Positions 1 through 11,279 of a DNA stretch of 64,000 bases are shown piece by piece; the stretch's first letter is position 1, and each line of letters opens with the position of its first letter. The position numbers were made by a program, and so were the translations under genes. The DNA is taken from assembly GCA_950022295.1 (NCBI GenBank), contig OX465600.1, positions 8,618,001-8,682,000 on the forward strand, in the 5' to 3' direction. Under the pieces are notes generated by a model. The model saw only the letters and a program-made list of their open reading frames with translations. It was not told the origin of the DNA and did no database searches. The DNA is from Bromus sterilis. Its lineage: Eukaryota; Streptophyta; Magnoliopsida; Poales; Poaceae.

Positions 1-309
1 TTTCTCTGGCCGGATCGTACTTGAGATGGACTGCTTGTCCTTGTGCAAGGCCGGATTTGGAGAGGGAAAGCCAGTGTGGATCAGAGAATTACGGGCAGCC
101 CTTGCGTTCTTTCTTCATTCTCCAACCATGAAGGACAGCACGTGAGAAGACTAAACCAACAACCTTGCACATGGCCTGGCTGCAGAGGCTAAGACGAATG
201 GCGATTTCAAGGTTACAGCGGGTGTCCCAGATAATCTGAGGTTTCTGATAAATTCTGAATGTAGGTGTGTCAAATGGAGTAGCTCTGTACTTTAGTTCAT
301 AAAAAAAAG
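1..309. other. Unassigned sequence at window start
   Basis: No gene or repeat was recognised here. Short open frames exist on both strands but show no domain, and the sequence leads directly into the F-box exon 1 relic at 310. Confidence 0.4.
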
Positions 310-353
310 GTGCACGCGTCACTGGGATCCCCTGTTCCCGTCGACCCCTACTG
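310..353 (+). pseudogene. Relic of F-box/DUF295 gene, exon 1 end
   Basis: This stretch matches the last part of exon 1 of the intact F-box gene downstream (5050-5084). It contains the GCACGCGTC block and ends in the same ACTG|GTAAGTG exon/intron border, with GT at 354-355. A few bases are inserted relative to the intact copy (CCCTGTTC near 330), which breaks the frame. Only about 45 bp of exon are recognisable. The matching intron end and exon 2 start lie 4.2 kb away at 4550-4617, separated by the Helitron at 363-4548. Confidence 0.75.
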
Positions 354-589
354 GTAAGTGTATCTACTACTAATATGAAAAGCACCGATCCAATTAATCT
401 CCATCGTTTATTGTTATTCATCCAACGAACCATATCCCTCCCATGTTTAGCCGCACAACACGGCTTCCTTCCCTCCCGCAAAACTCTTCGCTAATCTAAT
501 CTCACCCCTCTCCCTCGCCAGCACGCACCCCGCCACTCCCCTGCCCCTGCCGTTGGCTCCCCTGCCATTCCCCTCTCTCCCATCCCGCC

Positions 590-890
590 GGCCCCTGCCG
601 CCGCCGCCCCATTCCCCTACGGGCGGGAGCCGGCCAGGACCTGCGCGCCCGCCGTTTCATCCCCGCCCCGGACCTTGCTGCCGCCCCATTCCCCCACGGG
701 TGGGAGACAACCAAGAACAGCGCGGCCGCTGGCTCATCCCCTGCCGTCGCCCCCATTCCCCCACGGGCGGGAGCAGACCAGGACCGGCGCGGCCGGCTCA
801 TCCCCGCCGCTCCCCTGCCATCCCCCCCTCCCCTCGCGCCGCCCCGTTCCCATCGGCCCTGCCGCTATCCCATTCCCCCACGGGCAGGAG
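590..890. repeat. GC-rich imperfect repeat inside Helitron
   Basis: The motif CCCATTCCCC(C/T)ACGGGCGGGAG recurs four times, near 607, 693, 760 and 868, separated by proline- or glycine-codon-rich GC sequence. Several overlapping frames are open on both strands because of the base composition, so I do not call a gene. It may be a captured promoter or first exon. Confidence 0.6.
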
Positions 891-2219
891 ACGAGCAGGG
901 CACTTATCATCGGGCTAAACAGCTGCAGGTACATTTTTTTGCAGTCTGATGATTTGTACATTCAGTGCTCACACCTTCCCATCTGTGTACTTAGAAAAAT
1001 CAGCATAATGAGCAGATTTCTACCAAATTGTTTTGATTTTTGTACAAAACTTGATAACAATTGATCCACACAAAAAAATTAGCATCAATTTCCTCAGAGC
1101 ACTGACATTTTTGTACCCCAATTCTGTCAGAGCTCTGAAATTTTGCTCACATTCAGAAAGAGAAGAAAATAACCCAACTGAATTTTTACATTGAATTTTT
1201 GCTTCATAATTACATTCCAGATTATACAGTGCTATATTCATTAGTATTTTCGTCATTGTATCACTCGATAAATTTATGAACTACACATTCTGTAGTGCAT
1301 TTCCAATATCATTGGCTTTTGTTCAGGATAACTCAGCTCGGTTTGCCATCTGGTGAACTGGGCACTGTGTATAGCCTCCAGCAGCCAAGGTTCCCTTGCA
1401 CAGATTGCAAGCGCTATATTCTTCTTCAGTTCCTCCAAAAAAATTCTGTCTTCCAATTCTTCTCCAAAATATCCCAGCCAATACGGCAATCAACCGATGG
1501 ATGAAAAGCCACACCCTTCCTGTCCTATTTTCCAAGTTTTACTCGGTGGATCCAAAATGAATTTATCTAGGTTTGTTAAATATCGGCCGTTGTTCTTTCA
1601 TTCCCTAGCATGTATTATTTTGACTATCGTGTTGTCATGTAATTGTTTCAAAGGATGTACTTTGTTGCCATGTAACTAATTAAAAATAAGAGAAGCACCA
1701 TATGAATTCACAGAATATGTCCCAATGAAGAATTGTGTTGTATGCCCATTGATAATTTAAATTTTACTGGTATACTGGACATAAACTGAGATGTGTTCTT
1801 GATCTGCCCTTTCAGCTGATCAATATTTTCCTGTAAAGATTTAGGTGACAATGGGTTAAGATGCAAGTCAGTCATACTACAAAAACAAAAAGTAACTATA
1901 CAATTGTGGAAGGTCTTTCATCCCCTAAACCTTGAGAATTAATTTTTTTTTTATGTTCAACCATGTTTTTTGTCAAGTCCTAATTCTGAAAAGTTCTTCG
2001 ATGTGGTATTTAATGAACAAATTTACATATATGTCATACTTACATGCATATTGTTAATAAATCAGCCATATTTTAATTATTTGTCTCGCATCACCATTGT
2101 CAGCAGCATTGCCTTTCCTACGACGTGCACCCTTGCAATTGATCTTATGTGTGTCCTACCTGCTATGGTGCCATGGCTGATTGATCTCATGCCCGCTCTG
2201 GTTGAAGACGCCTGATCGC

Positions 2220-2234
2220 ACCCCCCCCCCCCCC
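2220..2234. repeat. Poly-C tract
   Basis: About fifteen consecutive C residues followed by a short CA repeat inside the Helitron. Its length is probably unreliable in assemblies. Confidence 0.8.
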
Positions 2235-2454
2235 AACACACACACTGCCATGCATATTGAGATAAACACACTATCGAAAGAAGGTATGCATGTCTCTAAC
2301 TCTCTATCCATAAAATAAGTATGTGCCATATCCCCCATGCAATTTTGTCATGAAGATTGATAAATTTTTTACTCATTATGCTCAATATTAAGGGGGCCGA
2401 GTACTACTTTCGTCTCGGGCCTCCGAAATCTGAGGACCGTCCCTGCCTGTACTG

Positions 2455-2952
2455 GAATGGAAGAAGCCTGTGGGGGATCGCATGAAACTTAATTGTGATG
2501 GGGCATTCCATGCAGCTATATGTACAAGGGGGTAGGGGTTTGTGATTTGTGATAGCGCAGGTGATGTCCGTGGCTCTGGTGCTGGCCAGCTGCGGAATGT
2601 GGCGATAGTGACTCGCATCGAAGCAGAAGCATGTACAGTGGCTTTCCAGGCAGCAGCTGACTGGGGAATGACTAATGTTGAAGTCGAACCAGACTGCCAG
2701 GTTTTGTTAAAGCAATCCAAGGTCCCAAGTCTGACTGCACCTGAAGGAGTCATCTTCAAAGAAATAAGAGACTTTGCCCGTTTAAAATTCAGTTATATTT
2801 CCTTTTCATGTGCCCCTCTCGCGTATAATAAGTTAGCGCCCACTTTAGCGGCTTTTGGTGCGAGCCGGCTGGTTGATTGGCAAATTTGGGCTGAGGCCTT
2901 GCCTGACAATGTACCAACTCGGATGGCCAGTACTTTTGCTGAGCCAATGTGA
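2455..2952 (+). pseudogene. RNase H-like (RVT_3) domain fragment
   Basis: The forward frame reads like the RNase H-like domain found at the end of plant LINE polyproteins and related host-like genes: a KLNCDGAF block, GFVICDSAGDVRGSGAG, EAEACTVAFQAAADWGM and VEVEPDCQVLLKQ. The expected second catalytic acidic region (the IEAEA helix) is present. The frame is interrupted by TAG at about 2533, where the family normally has Trp before GFV. The fragment has no start codon of its own and no reverse transcriptase upstream. It lies inside the Helitron at 363-4548, so capture by that element is the simplest explanation. Confidence 0.65.
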
Positions 2953-4549
2953 TTTATGGAATCATTGTGTTCCATTTTAAAAAAGGATGCAGGTTCTGCC
3001 GATGTTGTTCTTCCGCACAACCTACTCCATATCTCCCTTCATCCATATATGATATTGTTTTGTCTCATTTTCTGTTAGATGTATCACTGAACTTTGTTCA
3101 AATCCTACCCATGTTATACAATTGAAAGGGAGACAATAAAGCTTACTAGAATACATTAGTTTTTCTAGATGATCTTTGTCGATCTCTTATTAAACCAGAC
3201 AAATCTCTGATGACCAAATATGTGACATAGCGAATCATTCTTGAAAAATAGTAAATTTTCGTATTTAATGTTGCACAGTGTATTTTCATCGTGCAAACTT
3301 ACATGAAAACATTCTACAGCTTAGTTACATAATTATAAATCAATAATGTTGTGGTAGCTTGGTTGTTTTGTGTATTAATCAATATTGTCCTCTTTATTTT
3401 TGGGGGCTACAAATGTGGCTTCGAATGTGGTTGTGTCCTGATGCTTTACAATTTCCATTTGAACTTTTTTACTGATTTTTCCAATTACGGTAACCCCTGA
3501 ATATATCTTTAAGGTTATGTATCTACTTGCTCTTGCCCATGTTTTATGTGTTTGTGAAGGGGGTGGAGCGAGCATACTGATCAATTTTGGCAGAGAAGGC
3601 TGAGTAATTAGCAAGGTAACTAAAACTTATCTAACCTTTGGAATGGTTGGACTTATGTCTTCCTATGGTTGGGGTTTCTTGTAATGATAGGAAGGGGTTT
3701 CTTTTGCAGATTTTTGCACCCGATTTGTCTGAATTTTGTTCAGGTATGAACTTTGTCTATAGAAATATTGCACCTACATGAGTTTTGTCTATAGAAATAT
3801 TGTTCCTTTACCAACCCTGCAACTATTTTTTCTATACGGAATCAATAATTGGCATGCATTTGAGAAAACTTTAAGAGTGCTTTATGGAGACACGGTATGT
3901 GCTAATACACAAGGTAGACATACATATAAAGCTCTTTTTGTAATGTCGATGTACCCTCTTAAATATAAAGATCATCATTCCAACCGCCTTTTGTGATTAA
4001 GAAGAAAATCATTTTATGTATGTTAATTTTGTTGCTTTTGTGTAAGATTTTTTGGAATTTGATTATATACGACAATAATATGATCCCAAGACAGTAATTT
4101 GGACTTCCTTTGGATGTTTAAGTTCGATTTGAATGTTTGTCTATTCCAAGTTCCAACCACTAGACTTATATTGCAAATCTTTGTAGATACATCCATGTAG
4201 CTATGGGAAAACTGAGGAGTGAACTTATACCATGAAATATTTATGAATGCATTGGATCTAGGTAAGAAACAACAAAGGCAACATTTATTTGATGGTGGTG
4301 TGGACCAATGATATTTGATATGCTCATATGTTTTTATTTATTCAATTCATGTGCTCTTTGTCATGGGCATTTGTGCATTAATTGGTTATATGTCTGCAAA
4401 ACTAACCATTGCATTACTCTTTTCTTCATGACCCGGAAGTACTTATCTTCATCTTTGCAGAATGCACCTATTATGAATTATATGCAAAATAAATATTTAT
4501 ACAATTTTTTGCATAATTATACGTGCGTTGCACGTGCAAGCTTACTAGT

Positions 4550-4617
4550 GTATGACAAGAATACGACTTCCTGCCCGCAGGAGAGATTGGGCGGACTTCA
4601 TCGCCGGGCCGGCAGGG
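4550..4617 (+). pseudogene. Relic of F-box/DUF295 gene, intron end and exon 2 start
   Basis: The sequence AAGAATACGACTTCC...CCCGCAG followed by GAGAGATTGGGCGGAC matches the intron 1 end and exon 2 start of the intact F-box gene (5124-5205), including the AG acceptor at 4579-4580 and the RDWAD.IAGPAG coding start. Homology stops after about 37 bp of exon, before the F-box core. With 310-353 it forms one short duplicate of the exon 1/intron/exon 2 junction, split by the Helitron. Confidence 0.75.
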
Positions 4618-4731
4618 GGATGCAAACCGAAATTGAGGGGCGGCGTCTGTACCTATAGGATTTCTTTGGTGTGTTCGTACTGGTTAGGGAGTCATAGTTT
4701 TTTTTTTGCCCGCAAAAAAAAAGGAGTCATA

Positions 4732-4824
4732 CTCCCTCCGATCCATATTAATTGACGTACACTTAGTACAACTTTGTACTAAAGTTGAACTAAGTGTGCG
4801 TCAATTAATTTGGATCGGAGGGAG
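4732..4824. mobile_element. Stowaway-type MITE, 93 bp
   Basis: Inverted termini CTCCCTCCGATCCA and TGGATCGGAGGGAG flank a near-perfect palindrome (ATTAATTGACG.ACACTTAGT and its complement). TA target duplications lie at 4730-4731 and 4825-4826. It is about 160 bp upstream of the F-box start codon. Confidence 0.92.
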
Positions 4825-4986
4825 TAGTTTTTTTAGGAAGGTTAGGGAGTCAGAGTTGTTGACGGACACGGTCACGGACGTGGCCCATAAAAGGAGATGT
4901 TCCCCACCATCGCCTTGTTGCCAGTCGTACGTATCAAAACGAGACACCGATCACGGCGGCGCAGATCAGATCAGGCCTTGCCGAAC

Positions 4987-6461
4987 ATGGGGTCGAGCAG
5001 TGCGCCGCCTAACCAAGTCATGGAAACGCCTCGCCGGCAAGAAAAGCGTGCACGCGTCGCCGGGATCGCCGTCGACCCGAACTGGTAAGTGCAGCTCCTG
5101 TTCCGCCGTTCCCCGATCATGGTGAGAATACGACTGCTCAGCTGACGGAACTCGATCGTGCTCGCAGGAGGGATTGGGCAGACCTCATCGCCGGGCCGGC
5201 AGGGCTGATCGCCGAGCGCGTCCTCGCGGACGACGTCGCGGACTACCTCCGCTTCCGCGCGGTGTGCCGCACGTGGCGCTCCGCCGCCGCGTCCCCGCTC
5301 GCGTACGACAGCCTGGACCGCCGGTTCCATCCCCGGCGCTGGATCATGCTCCCACTACCCTTGGGCGCAGCCCGAAAGCGCCGGGGCTTCCTGAACGTCT
5401 CGACCGGCGAGCGCATCCAGGTGGACCTGCCGGAGCTCCGCTACCAGTTCGTGTTTGGGGCAACCTCCGACGGCGGTCTGATAGTGCTCTGCGACAAGCG
5501 CACCTACGCCGTCCGCCTCTTCAACCCGCTCACCCGGCAGTTCACCAACAACCTCCCGCCGGCGGCCACGCGGCAGTACAACGCGAGCACCCAAAGGTTT
5601 ACTAGCAAGCGCACTCTGTGTCTCCACCGTGTGTTGAATGCCTGCCTCGCCGACGACTCCACCGTGTTCCTCCACACGGACACTTATTGGCTATTCACCG
5701 CCAAGCCCGGCGATAAGCAGTGGAAGCGGCTGCACACCGGCCGGATCGTTGCAGCATCGCCGTTCGCCGGCCGCTTCTACTGCATCACTGAGATTGAGAG
5801 AGCCATCATGGTGGTGGACACCACCGCATCCGCAGACCCGCGGCTGACGGTGGCGGTCAAAGTGGACGATTTGGGTTCTATGCAGTACGATCAAAGCGTG
5901 AAACTAGTGGATAACGATGGAGAACTGCTTCTGCTGCGCCGGATCCCGCGCGGCGACAACAACAACAACACTTATCGGGAAGGTTACGAGGGGTACCGGG
6001 TGGATCTGGAGGCGGGAATCACCCTGCCTATGCAGCGAGGGATCGGTGAGCAGGCCTTGTTCGTCTGCAGGAATCACTGTGGGCTGGGGCGTGCTCTTTT
6101 GTTGCCCGCCAGGTTATCCCCTTATGTTCATGCTGGCACCGTCTACTCGTGCGATGGTTTCAACACTCACACGCCAAGAATCGAGGCCTACCGTCTCCTT
6201 TACGGCGATGCCCGGTACCGTCTCCTGTGTTTCCAAACCATCAGAGCCGGCAATGGCGATGGCAGGGCCGTTGACGCCCGCCGTCGAGTCAACGCTGATG
6301 ATGCCCGGCCATGCAGTATCATGGATTCTGTGTTGCACTATATTTGTGATTCAAATATCATCATAAAAGAGCGGCGTCGAAGTGAACGGATCAAGCTGAG
6401 GCGCCAACTCCGACTCATGTCTGCATTAGATCAAAGTAATGTGGATGCTCAAAGCCTGTAG
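4987..6461 (+). CDS. F-box protein with DUF295 (KIB-type) beta-propeller domain
   Basis: Two exons, 4987-5084 and 5168-6461, joined through a GT-AG intron (GTAAGTGC...CTCGCAG) give about 463 residues. The ATG at 4987 opens the only frame that splices in phase (split codon TG|G, Trp33). Residues about 34-65 form the F-box (DWADLIAGPAGLIAERVL, YLRFRAVCRTWRSA), the part that binds a SKP1-like adaptor in SCF ubiquitin ligases. The rest is the DUF295 region common in large grass F-box families (FNPLTRQ, LNACLADDSTVFLHTD, the GRFYCITE/VVDTT strand pairs). A short basic tail ends at TAG-stop 6459-6461. No frame defect was seen. The substrate is unknown. A truncated duplicate of its splice junction lies upstream, and a Stowaway MITE sits in the proximal promoter. 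Confidence 0.88.
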
Positions 6462-7126
6462 CTAGCAAGGCTCAATTTCTCATAACGCCGGATTTGCTAC
6501 TTTAGAGAAAGCTCACCGAGTGATATTTGCAAGGAGAAAGGCCCTGATTCCTCTCGTATGTCCATCAAACTCGAATGCAAGATCAAAACAGCTTCACATT
6601 GAACGGCTCATATGGTTCGAATATGAAGCATACTAGAAGCATTGGGCGCGCTTTGCTGCGCCGTTTAGGTCATATCATTTCTTTTAGTAAGGCTATACAT
6701 ATTGGATGATATATTCTAGAAGGTGTTTTTTAACCTCTTTCAATATTTTAGTTTTCTTTAATATAGCTTACTACGTATACCTTCCTTTTGTTGTTGGCAT
6801 AGTCGCGTTCGGCGTTCTCTAAGAAAACATCTATGATGATATTTCTTTGCTACATTTGATGAGAATCTGTGAGTCAGCTCAAACAATAAGGTAATTTTTT
6901 CAAGAAAAAACGGTAAAGATATAGCTTGCAAGCAATTGCACTTTGAGCCTATCAATCCAATTTTTTTTTATTCTAGTGAGTACAGTAATGTTACAACTTA
7001 AATATAAAAATATGCAATGTCATGATAGAGGAAAGAACAAACGCATTTTTACAATGCATTAATAACATGGAACCTGTATCTTACTCAATTTACATACTTT
7101 GAGAATAAATGAAATCAGATTTGCTA

Positions 7127-7260
7127 GGGCACATCTAGATGTGCTCTAAGTAGTGCACATCTAAGTGGTTCAATTTAACTAGAAAGAAAAAAAGAAAAAA
7201 ATGTTTGCATAAATCTCTACGTAAAATCAATGGTGTAGGACTTAGATGTGCTTTGTGCCC
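7127..7260. mobile_element. Short TIR element with TA target duplication
   Basis: The ends GGGCACATC...AGATGTGC and GATGTGCTTTGTGCCC are inverted repeats, bounded by TA at 7125-7126 and 7261-7262. Size and TA duplication fit a Tc1/mariner-type (Stowaway-like) MITE, but the termini are not the usual CTCCCTCCG. Confidence 0.65.
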
Positions 7261-7634
7261 TAGACAAATCCAAATGAAATTACTCATATTTTCCTAGCAT
7301 CATAACAATATTATACCCCCGAAAATTAAGCACCATACATATTTGCAATTTGGTGAGCTAAGGTCATATTGACCTCAGAAATAGCTCATGCCCCTCGATT
7401 ATACAAGATAAAACATTATCCTCGCTTGTTATGATTTTCGTTATAGTTGCTTGGTTGCTTCCTCTATGCAAACATAACGGAGTTACATCAAATCAGTTTG
7501 TTTATGGTTTTCCATGTTTTAGGCCATAACAAATCAAAAATCCAATTTGGGGATGATATAACAACATTATCAAGGAGATGATTGCTAAAGAGAAATGTCA
7601 TGCACACTGGATCACATGTGTACTAAATCTAGTA

Positions 7635-7694
7635 CTACCTCCGATCCACTAGAGTTGTACTAAGTGTGTGCCCATTAATATGGGTCGGAGGGAG
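7635..7694. mobile_element. Stowaway-type MITE, 60 bp internally deleted
   Basis: Ends CTACCTCCGATCCA and TGGGTCGGAGGGAG, flanked by TA. It is the same family as 4732-4824 but lacks most of the internal palindrome. Confidence 0.8.
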
Positions 7695-9320
7695 TAGTAA
7701 AAAGAGAACAACTGCTACGATAAAGTTTATGTGTCGTCTCACATACAAATGAGTACAGTCGGGCTTTAGAGCCCCAATACATAAATGGCTTGTTGTTGGT
7801 TCTTCATAGGTTAGGTACTGATCCCGGCCTACCGAATTAGAAACAATCCACATTGTTATTCCTGCGCATGATATATACTTTAAGATTTACACGATAAATT
7901 CCAAATGACACACATGTTCTTAAAATTTAAATGTTGGCCTATGCTTCGACAAACATATGTAAAGAGTGTCAAATGCTCAAGCAGTTACAACCCAGTTATA
8001 CATGAAATTTGCATGTATTTTGAAATGTGATGCATGAATTGTGGAAGGAAATTTATATCTGGCCAAAGTGTGGAGGTTGAACGGGCAATAATATAAATCA
8101 ACAATAGAACGGGAAAGATGTTTCTTAAAACATTTAGAGTACATTTTTATAGAGACCAGAGAAGACAATATTAAATCCACCATCCACTATTCAATATGGA
8201 ATCAATTAGCAAAATAAATAAATGAAGAGTTTCAAACAAAATAAATTTGATGTTCGTAAAACTTGATTCTGTACATGGGAACATGAGAATGGAAATTTCA
8301 TAAAATTCACAGAAGAATCATTATTTCTAGCGATATGATACCAGAAATTAGGCACTATTTTTTTATATAAATAAGGCATTACTAATAGTTATGAAAAAAA
8401 TCAAATCAAAATGCAGCAGCGCATAAAACAGATAAGTATGTTATGGGCAAGGATCATACAATTAATTTTCACCCTAGTGATTCATTGTTTATTCCGTTGA
8501 ACATGAAAAATCCGACATGTAAATTGTACCATGTTTTACATCTCCACGAGTTTCTTCAAAAATTATAGTTTGAACATCACCGTCCTTCCGGGGCGCTCCC
8601 AGGGCTCTATTCCTAGGGAGCATATAGCTTTTAGGGATGCTTGAACTATAATAAGATTTTATCTAGGCAATCACAGACCTACCTTATTGTCCTATCAACC
8701 ATTAATGTCATTTCAAAGACCCTTATGTAGAAAAGGGTTCTTGTACCAAGTATCAACTCTGACATTTTGTGGCAACATACCACATTACGACCATCGATAA
8801 CAACCCGCTAGTTCAGCTCTATGATCTCACTTAGTATTCACGGGACCTGTTATGAATCGGTAGGACAATTTTAGTGACTTAAATATGCAACTTTTGACTT
8901 ACATGGCCGCTCAATACCACCAGATTATGTTTCTCCAGAAATGAGTGTTCTTTGACAGTTTGTATACAATATAGCAGCAGTTTGAATCCATGTGGTATAT
9001 TGTGTATGAAACTTATTTTGCCTCCAAAAAGAGGGAGCTTAGTGAAGTTAAAGGGTATATATATTTACCATCTTTCATGCTTTCTAAGTAGTATTTTCTT
9101 GCCCTCGGCAACTTGGGAAATTGTACCTATTTTTTCTGATTAACAAAAGAAACGATGAGGTAACTCAAAAAATTCACACATGGTACCCAATACCATTGAC
9201 ATGCGAACATACAAGAACACATATTTCTTACTGTACTGCAGACATTCGGAGAAGCATCTGATGAGTTTTAGGTGCAGATGAATGAAGCTAGCTCAGACAA
9301 ACAGTAAAAAACACGTACTA

Positions 9321-9900
9321 AATATTAGGTGAGGGCCTGAACATGCCGCTTATGCGGCGGCGGCTGAGCGGAGGAGTGGCTGGCCGCAACGGTGGTCCAC
9401 ACTTCAGGTGTGTGGCGACCGCATCCTTGGGGCAGCAGCTGAACAACGGGCGACAATGGGGTCCTGCGCTCCAGGAATGGCCGCCGGCTGTAGGGGTGTG
9501 GCGAACGCATCCGTGAGCGGCGGACGGCGACGACAACTTGTGCTCCAGGAAAGGCCCGCGACTGTCAAAGGTGTGGTGACCGCGTACGTCTAGGAGCGGC
9601 CGAGCGGCGGGCAACAAGCCAACAACCCTACAGCCAGCGGCCATTCCTGGAGCGGCCCAGCTCTCCAATCGACACGCGGCCAGCGAAGAATCCTGCAGTC
9701 GCCATGCCGCCCACCATGCTCTTGACCAGAGGAAAAAAAAAAACAAAGCCACAACTGACACGCTTGGGCCACCCCAATGCCCTCTTACATTATGGTCCCA
9801 CAAAACAGCGCGTACCTCCGCATAGGCCCAGGGAGGAGACCTGGTCAAAATTGATTGTCCCAATCGAAACTCACAGCCTCAATCGAATATGGGCTCTTAG
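9321..9900. repeat. GC-rich imperfect tandem repeat, no gene assigned
   Basis: A GGTGTGTGGCGACCGCATCC-like motif recurs three times (about 9407, 9492 and 9570, 78-85 bp apart) within an isolated GC-rich island in AT-rich DNA. Open frames on both strands, including one of 181 codons on the minus strand, show no domain and are Pro/Arg/Trp-rich. Probably a captured or mutated promoter-exon region. Confidence 0.45.
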
Positions 9901-10319
9901 AAATTAGGGAGCATAGTGATATTAAGGATATCACAAGTAGTATATCCACTTATAGGATGTTAAAAATATACTGTAATACTCTAGAAACTATGTGTGTCTC
10001 CGTGCACTCATCTATAATTATTGTTGCATGATTTGATTTCTCATAAATCAGGTTCAAATCAATAAATCATGCCAAAATATGAGGGTTACGCAAAAATTTA
10101 TAGTGCGATAATCCATTCTACCCCTATGAACACCTTCGAGATATTTAGTTGACATGTACATCATCTTCAGTTCGATAAAATTATCACATGTGCCTTGCAT
10201 GCGATGTAAATGTCTCCTACCACTAAAAACATCATCAAAGCCTGAAAGAATACCAGGGAAATACATACCCAATCCACTGAGACTTGAACCCTGGTGGACT
10301 AGTTCCATCATAATGAACA

Positions 10320-10784
10320 TTATCATTTGAGTTAGGCTCAATTCGCCCTTTATGTTGACTCTTGATGTGGGTAGGACGCATGCCAAGAAAAATCAGGTAG
10401 TGAAAGGCTTCTATTTAAATATCTATATTCAATATTTTGTTGCATTGAAATACTTTATCATTAACTTCTTGATGCATTGCGTGATTGCTTTTTTTAATGA
10501 ATAATAAAGTGATTGTCATTTCATAGGGAATAAAGCAATTGCTTAATATTCCGTATAACCTAAAATGAAAAGAACTTTGTCCTCCTTAGCTTTTCTTTAG
10601 GGTGATGTGCTCCTTAGCTAAGTTCCATTGTGATCTCTCATCTCGTTTGTGATCTGTTGGGCCCTTGTTACCAGGGACAGTTTCTTAGTACCACACTATT
10701 CCATCAGTCTAGGCCAACATCGGAAGGCGAGGGGACGTCCATTCCCTTTTTCTTTTCATTCATCGCTACAACAAGTAAAAATGC
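10320..10784. repeat. Duplicated promoter-like segment, copy 1
   Basis: This segment aligns by eye with 11280-11529 joined to 12379-12555. Shared landmarks are GCATG(C/T)CAAGAAAAATCA, GGAATAATAAAGTGATTG, GATCTCTCAT, GTTGGGCCCTTGTT and GGCGAGGGGACGTC. Copy 1 lacks the Helitron and MITE present in copy 2. The spacing of about 960 bp suggests a tandem duplication of the region upstream of the helicase gene. Confidence 0.75.
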
Positions 10785-10794
10785 CGTTATGTTA

Positions 10795-11206
10795 GGCAAA
10801 CTCCAAACGGAGCACGCGGGCATATGCATCCACTAATTCAAAAATTCAAAACAAAATGCAAAGCAATTCCAAAAAATCCAAAATTTTGTGGAACGCAACA
10901 TAATCATGCAACTGGCATCCGCGCAAAATTTCAGGGTATTTCGACATTCGATTTGTGAAAACCAACGTAACACGAAATTCTTGATGAATAGTGCCGTTTT
11001 CCAAAAACCCTCAATGTCCCAAAATTTGTCATTTTTGAATTGGATTACTCGAATGTTCAAACTTCACGAAACTTGCCATGGACTTCGCACACATGGCCAT
11101 CTTGCATCATACAAAAAATCCGAAATTTTTGATTTTGTTTACTTTTTGAAAAACTGTTTTCAATAATAATAGGTGCATATGCCCACGCTATCAAAAAAGC
11201 CACTCT
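10795..11206. mobile_element. MULE-type non-autonomous element, 412 bp
   Basis: It is flanked by the 10-bp direct repeat CGTTATGTTA (10785-10794 and 11207-11216), a Mutator-sized target duplication. Subterminal inverted repeats GCGGGCATATGCATCC and GGTGCATATGCCCACGC lie at both ends. A second copy of the family, in the opposite orientation and with its own 11-bp duplication, is at 57169-57577. It has no coding capacity. Confidence 0.8.
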
Positions 11207-11279
11207 CGTTATGTTATAGGAAGTAATCGGATCATGGGTGAAGCAATCGATCCCTAAAACTGTTTCACTATTATTTTCA

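Larger units (their letters stand above)
363..4548 (+). mobile_element. Helitron, 4.2 kb, with captured fragments
   Basis: The element starts with TC (TCTACTACTAATATG) directly after an A at 362. It ends in CTAG at 4545-4548 directly before a T at 4549, which is the A|T target expected for Helitrons. A perfect 6-bp stem with a 3-base loop (ACGTGC GTT GCACGT, 4521-4535) sits 9 bases before the end, as is typical of the 3' terminus. The flanks are two halves of the same F-box intron, so the element is an insertion that splits that relic. Inside are a proline-rich GC minisatellite (590-890), a broken RNase H-like domain (about 2455-2950) and AT-rich filler. No Rep/helicase gene is visible, so it is non-autonomous. 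Confidence 0.8.
6462..9320. other. Intergenic, AT-rich, only small MITEs recognised
   Basis: There is no coding frame with recognisable content. Two short MITEs are listed separately (7127-7260, 7635-7694). The remainder, including the palindromic-looking sequence around 8580-8660, could not be assigned. Confidence 0.5.

Noticed and set aside
502..1064. Proline- and arginine-rich ORFs near the start
   Set aside because: They come from the GC-rich repeat inside the Helitron; four overlapping frames are open on both strands.
9318..9863. 181-codon minus-strand ORF
   Set aside because: It spans the GC-rich imperfect repeat and a poly-T/F run, with no recognisable domain and competing open frames.
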